A DNA stretch of 64,000 bases, taken from contig NW_024726235.1 in the NCBI RefSeq assembly GCF_018991925.1, positions 5,303,458-5,367,457 of the forward strand. Direction: 5' to 3'. The DNA is from Homarus americanus (taxonomy: Eukaryota; Arthropoda; Malacostraca; Decapoda; Nephropidae). The notes under the pieces were generated by a model that saw only the letters and a list, made by a program, of their open reading frames with translations, was not told where the DNA came from and did no database searches. The position numbers and the translations under genes are program-made. Of the stretch, positions 56,477-64,000 are shown piece after piece (positions within the stretch are counted from its first letter, which is position 1; each line of letters opens with the position of its first letter).

Positions 56477-56600
56477 CGTGATTTGTTGTTTGTTGTTGTT
56501 GTTGTTGTTGTTGTTGTAGTTGTTGTTGGTGGTGGTGGTGGTGTGGTGGTGGTGGTGGTGATGGTCAGTGTGTCGGTTGGTTGTAGTGATGGTGGTAGTA

Positions 56601-56636
<36 letters not shown>

Positions 56637-56744
56637 GATGGTGGTGGTCAGTAATAGCGGTTGGTGGTAGTGATTGTTGTTGTTGGTGGTGGTGGTGGTG
56701 GTGGTGATGGTCAGTAATAGCGGTTGGTTGTAATGGTGGTAGTA

Positions 56745-56789
<45 letters not shown>

Positions 56790-56815
56790 ATTTTTGTTGT
56801 TGGTGGTGGTGGTAA
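55690..56815. repeat. GGT/GTT minisatellite, about 100-bp unit
   Basis: About 1.1 kb in which (GTT)n, (GGT)n and a conserved phrase GATGGTCAGTAATGGCGGTT plus GGTGGTAGTGATTG recur about ten times at 90-130-bp spacing. The GTT and GGT runs vary in length between copies. Val/Gly/Cys frames are artefacts. Confidence 0.94.
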
Positions 56816-56879
56816 TTCTCTAGGGCAGCTCAAACTTAGTAATCGTGAGACGCCAGCACCAACGTCTTGCTGATGCCCC

Positions 56880-57085
56880 CCTCCTCTTCCTCCGCCTCCC
56901 CCATCAGCCCCTCCCTCCTCCCTCCTTTTCCCCCGTCACCTTTCTCCTCCTCCTACCACCGGCACCTCCTCTCCTCCCCTCTTCCCCCGTCTCCCCCACC
57001 CTCCTCCTCCTCTTTCCTCACCCTCCTCCTCCTCTTTCCCCACCCTCCTCCTCCTCTTCCTCCCTGTCTTTCACCTGTAGCGTAA
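56880..57085. repeat. Polypyrimidine block CCTCCTCCTCTTCC
   Basis: C/T-rich units CACCCTCCTCCTCCTCTTTC repeat at the right end. No gene. Confidence 0.87.
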
Positions 57086-57147
57086 TTTGGCTCTTCCTCC
57101 AAACACTCACCAAAAGGGAATTTTAAACGCCCTTGCGGAATTACCCA

Positions 57148-57151
<4 letters not shown>

Positions 57152-57182
<31 letters not shown>

Positions 57183-57262
57183 TGGCGGGATGAAGTTGTA
57201 CTAATAATGTTCAACTAATAACATACACACACATACACACACACATACACACACACCTAACA
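57152..57262. repeat. (GT)n and ACACAC tracts
   Basis: GT run at 57152-57180 and imperfect CATACACACACA at 57221-57258. Confidence 0.9.
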
Positions 57263-57855
57263 AAAATATATACACCACTAACTAAATTTCTCACCTGACA
57301 TACACAATACAGGTAAATCATATCACACGATCAACTACGTGATTAAGAAACTGTTACCTGCTCTAGGTAAGAAATCATGTCCGCTATTAAATTCCTTTAT
57401 TCTTGTATATTTTTATTGTTAATTTTTAGCATTATTTTGTATTTAATGAATCAAACGACCATCAAAGTAAAATTAATATATGGAGTATTAAAGAAAATAT
57501 TGGTTCTTCAGCTAGAGTAAGTGTGGTAAGGCGCCTCTGTCTACCTTAACCAATATATAATACACGTTCCCCGCTCTACCGGTCGACTCAACACACAAAC
57601 ATCGAGCCAAGCGTCCAGTCTGAGTTGTGGTCACTAATTGCTTGATGATCATACTTACCGTGATCTATCCTTAATAAATGACGTACTGTTAACGTAAATA
57701 TTTAAGTACCAGATGATTAGGATGTTACCTGTGCCTTCCTTCCCACCTGTGCTTCATATCCTTCACTGCTGGCTGGCTGGCTGGCTACTCGTGTCTCTTA
57801 ACCTACACCAGAAGTTATGACCGCTTGACCGATACTGTTGAGGCTCTGACTTCGG
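57263..57855. other. Unique A/T-rich DNA, no gene seen
   Basis: About 590 bases. A GCTGGCTGGCTGGCTGGC run lies at 57768. No supported gene. Confidence 0.5.
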
Positions 57856-57856
57856 C

Positions 57857-58605
57857 AATACGAGATGTTTATATAGTCCCTTGATGTTTGTGTTTATAAA
57901 GTTCCTTGATGTTTGTGAGTATTAAGATCCTTGATGTTTGTGTTTATAAAGTCCCTTGATGTTTGTGTTTATAAAGTCCCTTGATGTTTGTGTTTATAAA
58001 GTCCTTTGATGTTTGTGTTTATATAGTCCCTTGATGCTTGTGTTTATAAAGTCCCTTGATGTTTGTGTTTATAAAGTCCTTTGATGTTTGTGTTTATAAA
58101 ATCCCTTGATGCTTGTGTTTCTAAAGTCCCTTGATGTTTGTTTATTGAGTCCCTTGATGTTTGTGTTTATAAAGCCCCTAGATGTTTGTGTTTATAAAGT
58201 CCCTTGATGTTTGTTTGTGGAGTCCTTGATGTTTGTGTTTATAAAGTCCCTTGATGTTTGTGTTTATAAAGTCCTTGATGTTTGTTTATTGGGTCCCTTG
58301 ATGTTTGTGTTTATAAAGTCCCTTGATGTTTGTGTTTATAAAGTCCCTTGATGTTTGTGTTTATATAGTCCCTTGATGCTTGTGTTTCTAAAGTCCCTTG
58401 ATGTTTGTTTATTGAGTCCCTTGATGTTTGTGTTTATAAAGCCCCTAGATGTTTGTGTTTATAAAGTCCCTTGATGTTTGTGTTTATAAAGTCCCTTGAT
58501 GTTTGTGTTTATAAAGTCCCTTGATGTTTGTGTTTCTATAGTCCCTTGATGTTTGTGTTTATAAAGTCCCTTGATGTTAATGCTTATATAGTCCCCTGGT
58601 ATTTA
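57857..58605. repeat. 25-bp minisatellite CCCTTGATGTTTGTGTTTAT
   Basis: About 30 copies of CCCTTGATGTTTGTGTTTAT plus AAAGT. Variants with TTTATTGAGT, TATATAGT, TTCTAAAGT and CCCCTAGATG recur, and several variant series appear twice (for example about 58090-58200 and 58370-58470), suggesting a higher-order duplication of about 290 bp. Every copy contains a TATAAAG word. Confidence 0.95.
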
Positions 58606-58652
58606 TGTTTATATAGCCGCTTGAGGAAGTTACACGTACCGAACATCACTCT

Positions 58653-58811
58653 ATGTACCCCATCACTCCTACTAAAAGCACCTGTACCTGTATTCCTCCC
58701 TGTGCCAGCTGTATCTCAAGTCAGTGCAGGAACAAGTGTCAAGAATGCATCGTCGACTTTTATGACTTCCTCTGTAAGTGGGCCTCGTACAGGGTCAGGC
58801 ATACAGTGTAG
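58653..58811 (+). CDS. Cysteine-rich small ORF, 52 codons
   Basis: ATG at 58653, TAG at 58809, non-repetitive DNA. The frame has eight cysteines in a 33-residue stretch with spacing C-x1-C-x3-C-x2-C-x4-C-x3-C-x2-C-x8-C. It includes CIPPCASC and QCRNKCQEC. I recognise no family. There is no signal peptide on this ORF. It could instead be an internal exon: a pyrimidine-rich stretch ending TGCCAG precedes position 58709, and TCCTCT|GTAAGTGG, an excellent 5' splice-site match, lies at 58772. Joining to the next obvious acceptor (59176) in this frame would give an immediate stop, so the exon model is not confirmed. Confidence 0.3.
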   Translation: MYPITPTKSTCTCIPPCASCISSQCRNKCQECIVDFYDFLCKWASYRVRHTV

Positions 58812-58954
58812 AGCATTATGAAGCCACAGTGATGTTCTGAGCCTATAACATCCCTTGAGAGTCTTGATAAACACATACATCAGCGAACTTCGTAAACATC
58901 TTATCGGGAGAGATTAATAACAACATTGTATCTGCTCATGATATGTACTTTAGT

Positions 58955-59025
58955 GTATGAGGTAGAGTGTATGAGTGTTTATGAGGTAGAGTGTATGAGT
59001 GTTTATGAGGTAGAGTGTTGTGTGA
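58955..59025. repeat. 24-bp repeat, about three copies
   Basis: GTGTATGAGTGTTTATGAGG plus TAGA repeats, with the first and last copies partial. Confidence 0.85.
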
Positions 59026-59204
59026 GGCCAGGGAGAGAGGTATTGGTGGTGAGGTATTAGAGGTGTGGGTGTGGCCTCCCTGCATGTGCATTACTCACGT
59101 GACAGTGGTGACGGATGTGTTCAGCTGCCCTTGATATAAAAGTTGAATCAATTTATTTTGTATTTTTTAATTACAGAATGATGTTTGGGCCGTTGACGTG
59201 TGTA

Positions 59205-59357
59205 TGTGACTGGCACTGCACTCGACCACCTTCACCTTACAAACTGGAGTCATGTTCCCCATTTACAGGTGGACAGATGTTGAGGTGTATCTCCAGTGCG
59301 AACCAAAGACCTTCACGACAGGATGTGAGAGTTATAACCACTTGGCCACCGCAACCC
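59205..59357 (-). mobile_element. tRNA-derived SINE
   Basis: Read on the minus strand from about 59357, TGCGGTGGCCAAGTGGTTAT is box-A-like. CTCACATCCTGTCGTGAA forms a stem-loop in the anticodon-arm position, and TTTGGTTCGCACTGGAG is box-B-like. The body after it (AAATGGGGAACATGACT, GTGAAGGTGGTCGAG) matches the plus-strand fragment at 6785-6925. The head is degenerate, so it is not a working tRNA gene. This element accounts for an apparently protein-like open frame of 134 codons on the plus strand (59115-59519). Confidence 0.6.
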
Positions 59358-59359
59358 AT

Positions 59360-59735
59360 TATACACATGCAAGGAAAAATAAATGATGTAATCGACTGCA
59401 CCAACGACTGTAAACTAAACTATACTGGAGTCAATATAATCCTGTTTACATGTGAGTCGTCGTATTTAAATCAATGTAGTCATATGCAAATCAGTGTATT
59501 CCGTGCACCACACTCTTAGTTTATTCCTTGACCTGCACCTGAAGCTATGTGTTTAGTCATAACGCTCACCACGCCATCAAAAAGGTCAATAATATACTTC
59601 ATTTTATCTCAAATACATATCAACTCTTTTAAAATTCAAGAACTCTGAGACAACACATTAAGCTTATCTCACTGTCAGGGGTTGGGTGACCATGATGAAC
59701 AAACTCGCTCGTTTACATCCAGTACCTGCACAGAC
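59360..59735. other. Unique DNA, no gene seen
   Basis: About 375 bases of ordinary A/T-rich sequence. Confidence 0.5.
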
Positions 59736-59736
59736 A

Positions 59737-59738
<2 letters not shown>

Positions 59739-59791
<53 letters not shown>
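59739..59791. repeat. (CT)n microsatellite
   Basis: About 26 CT units on the plus strand. Confidence 0.96.
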
Positions 59792-59795
<4 letters not shown>

Positions 59796-59887
59796 CCGTA
59801 GCGTGACTTCCTTGTTGCTAAAGTGTGTAATGTAGAGTAAATCCTTTTGCTTGTAAATTCTATCGAACTCATCAGTGTCATTCGTGA

Positions 59888-61072
59888 GGGTGTTAGTGGG
59901 TGATGGTGTTAGTGGGTGATGGTGTTAGTGGGTGATGGTGTTAGTGGGTGATGGTGTTAGTGGGTGATGGTGTTAGTGGGTGAGGGTGTTAGTGGGTGAT
60001 GGGTGTTGGTGGGTGATGGTGTTAGTGGGTGATGGTGTTAGTGGTGATGGTGTTGTAGGTGGGTGATGGTGTTAGTGGAGTGATGGTGTTAGTGGATGGT
60101 GTTATGGTGTTGGTGGGTGGATGATGGTGTTGGTGGGTGATGGTGTTAGTGGGTGATGGTGTTGAGTGGGTGATGGTGTTGGTGTTAGTGGGTGAGTGGG
60201 TGGTGGGTGTGGTGTTAGTGGGTGATGGTGTTAGTGGGTGATGGTGTTAGTGGGTGATGGTGTTGAGTGGGTGATGGTGTTGAGTGGGTGATGGTGTTGG
60301 TGGGTGATGGTGTTGAGTGGGTGATGGTGTTAGTGGTGTGTTGGTGAGGTGGGTGATGGTGTTGAGTGGGTGATGGTGTTGGTGGGTGGTGGTGTTGGTG
60401 GGTGGGTGAGGTGTTGTGGGTGATGGTGTTAGTGGGTGATGGATGGTGTTGTGGATGATGGTGTTAGTGGGTGGTGTTAGTGGGTGATGGTGTTAGTGGG
60501 TGAGGTGTTGGTGGGTGATGGTGTTAGTGGTGATGGTGTTGAGTGGGTGATGGTGTTAGTGGGTGATGGGTGTTGTGGTGTGGGTGGTGGGTGTTAGTGG
60601 TGGGTGAGGTGGTGTTGGTGGGTGAGGGTGTGGGTGATGGTGGTGGGTGATGGTGTTAGTGGGTGATGGTGGGTGATGGTGTTAGTGGGTTGTTAGTGGT
60701 GATGGTGTTAGTGGGTGAGGGTGTTGTGGGTGATGGTGTTGGTGGGGAGTGTTAGTGGGAGGGTGTTGTGGGTGACGGTGTTAGTGGGTGAGGGTGTTAG
60801 TGGGTGATGGTGTTAGTGGGTGAGTGGGTGTTAGTGGGTGAGGTGTTAGTGGGTGAGGTGTTGGGTGGGTGGTGGGTGGTGGGTGTTGAGTGGGTGATGG
60901 GTGTTAGTGGGTGATGGGGTGTTGGTGGGTGATGGCTGGGTGATGGTGGGTGGGTGGGTGATGGATGTGGTGAGGGGAGTGGGTAGGTGTATTGGTGGTG
61001 TTGGTGGTGAAGCAACTGGGTGATGGTGTTAGTGGGTGATGGTGTTACTGGATGATGGTGTTAGTGGGTGAG
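59888..61072. repeat. 16-bp minisatellite GGTGTTAGTGGGTGAT
   Basis: About 70 copies. The left part (59890-60000) is nearly perfect. The rest mixes GTTGAGTGGGTGATG, GTTGGTGGGTGATG and deletions of one to six bases, so the period drifts between 12 and 20 bp. Confidence 0.96.
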
Positions 61073-61079
61073 GGTGTAA

Positions 61080-61970
61080 AGCACAGGTTAACAGACTTAT
61101 GGTTTACGGTTCCCCACAGGTATAGTGTTCCACCCTTTCCAAACATGTGACAGCGTCGGAATCATAGTGTAACCTTCTTTACAGATCTATTATATCGCTT
61201 AGCACAAATCTCGAGTACAAATATCACCGAAAGAATATATTGTTGGCTACATGTTGCGAAAGATCACCGAGGAATGGAACACTATTATATACTTGTGGGC
61301 AACCGTACATCTGCAAGGTCTTCACCCCCCCCCCACCCCCACCGACCCTGTAAAAGATCTTTGTTTGTCAAGAGATTCTTATTATATGAAACTTGTTGTC
61401 CATCAATAATTGGTAACATTTTGCCTTCGAGTTATTCTACTGAAATTTCTTTTAGACACCCAATGATCTTTGCTTTTTCTTCACATGTTTAAAGAGTACC
61501 ACCACACAGCAGGTACACACTGGGGAAGAGGTCATATAAACTCAGAATTAATAACACACAAAGATTTAAATATTAGCCTTGTATGATATGAGTGAGCAGT
61601 GCTTAATGTTTAACGTTATAATGTTATCGCTACGCTTCAATAACTAAGGTCTGAACTTTAAGCACGTAACGAAATTATTAAGTTATGAGCCCGTCCATCA
61701 ACACTCTATAGACCTCTGTGTGAGTGTAGTAAAAATAAACAAACGTCTACTAGCCTCTGACACGGTGTACCTTGTAGTGTTTCTCTAGTTTGTAATACCA
61801 AGAATAATTATTCCCGGCAGGTTTATTTTAGAGAAAAGTTTCATCAGAATGGTAAAAATAATATAAGTTTTAGATTTTTTTAAAGAATCAAAAATAATTG
61901 AATTAAGATTCGCTCTCATTCATCTTCGTATTGGTATTATTTGACCAGCTATGAACCCCGTCAGCTTGCT
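61080..61970. other. Mostly unique DNA, no firm gene
   Basis: About 890 bases. A C-run (61326-61343) lies inside a 72-codon plus-strand frame (61274-61492) of mixed composition that I cannot identify. The remainder is A/T-rich. Confidence 0.45.
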
Positions 61971-61974
61971 CTCG

Positions 61975-62530
61975 GCACTCGGGCAAACATGATATTAAAT
62001 TGTACTACATTATAAGTCCAAGCTGTGGTTTAGTCATCAACAATTTTACACTGCACTTGTTATCCTTGTCCTCGACTGTTAATGTGATTACTGAAGATAA
62101 GGGGTTCCAGCAGAGCGCCCCTGGGAACACTACCAGTGATGCCACACCACAAAGGAACCCAGCTTGAATGTGCTGCTCCAGGAACGACGACAACCACGAC
62201 ACTACCTCAACACACATGATGTTCTGCAGGCGAATGAACATGGCAATGATGTGGCGGGAACAACAGCAGGACTTTGGGAAAATCGACGCCAAGAACAGCT
62301 TCACATTCTCCCAGACATGACGTATAGTTTGTATATGAAGTCAATGATTTATAGGAGGTAATGAGGAGTGGCTGTCCTGTTCCGGTTGGCGCCATGATCA
62401 CGTTGTTGCAGGTGTTCTTGACGACCTTCCTACAGCCACGGGTGAAGAAGCTCTCAGTGATGCGTGTAAATATGGATGTACTCGTGACCGGCCATGAGGA
62501 GATCCTTAATAGACCCAGGTGAGGAGATGT
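61975..62530 (-). mobile_element. LINE fragment 3: decayed reverse transcriptase catalytic region
   Basis: On the minus strand a single frame, broken by three stops, reads in order as the core of a non-LTR retrotransposon reverse transcriptase. WPVTSTSIFTRITESFF (about 62490-62440) corresponds to the usual RPVSLTSxxxKxxE block. CLGECEAVLGVDFPK corresponds to the block normally reading VxxxYLDFxKAFD. GITGSVPRGALLEPLIF (about 62135-62085) corresponds to SGVPQGSVLGPLLF. CKIVDD (about 62045-62028) corresponds to the catalytic FADD box, whose Phe and Ala are changed to Ile and Val. Stops at about 62207, 62069 and 62025 inactivate it. No frameshift is needed to align the blocks. The family is uncertain. 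Confidence 0.7.
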
Positions 62531-63012
62531 ACCACAGTGATAAAGCAAACACAACAAAAGAAAGGAAGAAAAGTAAATGGAGAAGAAATCACAACCCCGG
62601 AACTAAAGAAAATACCGATGATTCTTGTAAGTATAGAGACAAACACTCATACGATTCGATTATTTGGATATTTTGGTAAGGAGGTTCAAACGATGCCATG
62701 GTCTTGGTAACACTGTATATAAAACACCTCTTATGACTGTGAGAAAGCCAACTCATACACCACCTTCCTCATATTAAATTACGTCGACTCATCTACAAAA
62801 ACAAAACTAATATAATTTACACAAGTTATTATAATTACTATAATCTTCACTTTGAGTTCTGTCCTACAATTATCTCGCCTCTGATTGTGTTTAATATCAT
62901 CATCTACTCAAAGGTTACAATTACAATCAATATCTTTAACAACCGTGACAGACAAACACTGGAGGTGATTTCAACACCTGTTAGATAGTGAGCAGCACAC
63001 ATCGTTCCCACA

Positions 63013-63015
<3 letters not shown>
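62531..63015. other. Unique A/T-rich DNA, no gene seen
   Basis: About 485 bases. Short Lys/Thr-rich frames exist but nothing recognisable. Confidence 0.5.
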
Positions 63016-63078
<63 letters not shown>

Positions 63079-63080
63079 TT
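63016..63080. repeat. (TC)n microsatellite
   Basis: About 31 TC units with one CG interruption near 63054. Confidence 0.96.
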
Positions 63081-63314
63081 CTATTTATACTTACTAATCT
63101 ATCTCATCCCCTATTCTTATCATTAGAGAAATTTATTAATAAACCAAACGCATAAAAAACTAGTTATCATTATTTATTTATTATTTATCATTCATTTATT
63201 TAACCTGTTTGTGTTTGTGTCTTTATTGAGAGTTATGATCTTAAACTGTACAATACACTCATATGACTTTTTTGTACACTCTATACACGTCAGCATAGTT
63301 GAGAAAGTTGGTGG

Positions 63315-63750
63315 TTACCTGGCTTAGGTGTGACCTAGCTAGTGGTGTGACCTAGCTCTTGTGGTGTGACCTAGCTACTGTGGTGTGACCTAACTACTGT
63401 GGTGTGACCCTAGCTAGTGGTGTGACCTAGCTGGTGGTGTGACCCCTAACTAGTGTGACCTAGCTACTGTGGTGTGACACTAGCTAGTGGTGTGACCTAG
63501 CTAGTGGTGTGATACAGCTAGTGGTGGCAGGCTGGCTAGTCAGTGTGGCCTAGCTAGTAGTGTGACCCTAGCTAGTAGTGTGACCAGCTGAGTTGTGTGA
63601 GCCTAGCTAGTGGTGTGACCTAGCTAATGAGTGTGACCTAGCTAGTGGTGCCCAGTGCTGGCTGGTGGTGTGACCCTAGCTAGTGGTGTGACCTAGCTAA
63701 TAGTGTGACCTAGCTACTGTGGTGTGACCTAACTACTGTGGTGTGACCTG
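63315..63750. repeat. 17-bp minisatellite TGTGACCTAGCTAGTGG
   Basis: About 24 copies with CTACTGTGG, CTAACTACTG and CCCTAGC variants. Most copies contain the palindrome CTAG or CTAGCTAG. Confidence 0.94.
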
Positions 63751-63905
63751 AGGTTCCCGTAGAGACCACCATCATCAACACGACCTTCCCCAGGAGTTAA
63801 GTGAACAGCCTGTATATATACCTGAGGGGGTCGGGGCTATATACCACTGTAAAACATCAACGGTTGAAGAGTTTATGAGTAATTTATTTCTGGAGAGTGG
63901 CGAGC

Positions 63906-63910
<5 letters not shown>

Positions 63911-63984
<74 letters not shown>
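63911..63984. repeat. (GT)n microsatellite
   Basis: About 37 GT units on the plus strand, near the right edge of the window. Confidence 0.97.
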
Positions 63985-63986
<2 letters not shown>

Positions 63987-64000
63987 TAAGAGAAAAATAC

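Noticed and set aside
57560..57600. tRNA D-arm-like GGTAGAGCGG on the minus strand
   Set aside because: No matching box B, acceptor stem or anticodon arm within 80 bases.
57857..58605. A series of TATA-box promoters
   Set aside because: The TATAAAG words are part of a 25-bp tandem unit. Repetition, not promoter function, explains their number.
59115..59519. 134-codon plus-strand ORF with several Cys and a good-looking acceptor site at 59176
   Set aside because: Much of it is antisense to a tRNA-derived SINE (59205-59357), so the protein-like look is that of a mobile element read backwards.

Overview
This window is eukaryotic nuclear DNA of a type typical of arthropods, most likely a decapod crustacean (crab, lobster or shrimp). 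The assignment is an inference from four observations. There are interstitial tracts of the arthropod telomere motif TTAGG/CCTAA (20.2-20.6, 40.73-40.80, 45.31-45.35 kb). Three decayed non-LTR retrotransposon (LINE) reverse-transcriptase fragments are present. There are several tRNA-derived SINE-like sequences. Simple-sequence and minisatellite DNA is extraordinarily dense: by my own rough tally about half of the 64 kb lies in tandem repeats. I see no bacterial gene organisation, no rRNA, no intact tRNA and no gene that I can name.

Layout. 0-6.2 kb: a CAC/CAT minisatellite, purine and pyrimidine blocks, a G-rich array and a second CAC/CAT array. 6.5-7.6 kb: mostly unique DNA with one copy of a dispersed repeat (its partner is at 50 kb) and a SINE-like fragment. 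7.9-13.3 kb: a 320-bp (CA)n, a GGTGGTCCA array, LINE fragment 1 (plus strand), and 23-, 72-, 30- and 22-bp minisatellites. 13.3-20.2 kb: a 58-bp inverted repeat, a SINE on the minus strand, purine/G-rich arrays and several unique stretches. 20.2-24.0 kb: telomere-like repeats, a purine block and a 2.7-kb satellite of a 39-bp unit. 24.5-25.0 kb: a TATA-like element and a possible first exon. 25-35 kb: ATT, CA and TA microsatellites and a run of distinct minisatellites, with two short unrecognised ORFs (30.45 and 31.49 kb). 35.3-39.8 kb: 2.1 kb of CCA-rich DNA and a 34-bp AT-rich satellite with an exact 166-bp higher-order period. 40-53 kb: short minisatellites, GTT/TAA microsatellites, large purine and pyrimidine blocks, a CpG-richer patch at 46.9-47.3 kb and the second dispersed-repeat copy at 50.0 kb. 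53.2-54.0 kb: LINE fragment 2 (plus strand) with its 3' end. 54.7-56.8 kb: a C-rich array followed by a G-rich array. 57.9-64 kb: a 25-bp minisatellite, a cysteine-rich small ORF, a SINE (minus), a 1.2-kb 16-bp minisatellite, LINE fragment 3 (minus strand), and 17-bp and GT arrays.

Function. There is no set of cooperating genes to describe. Nearly all long open frames are translations of tandem repeats and should not be annotated as proteins. The biology visible here is genome structure: tandem-array birth and nesting, retrotransposon decay, tRNA-derived SINEs, telomere-motif tracts inside the chromosome, and long strand-asymmetric tracts able to form non-B DNA. I did not find a clearly new coding system. 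The most useful leads are the dispersed repeat carrying AAGATGGCG, the 166-bp higher-order satellite, the 13.6-13.8 kb inverted repeat, the facing C-rich/G-rich arrays at 54.7-56.8 kb, and the eight-cysteine small ORF at 58.65 kb. Many array boundaries are approximate because I placed them by eye.
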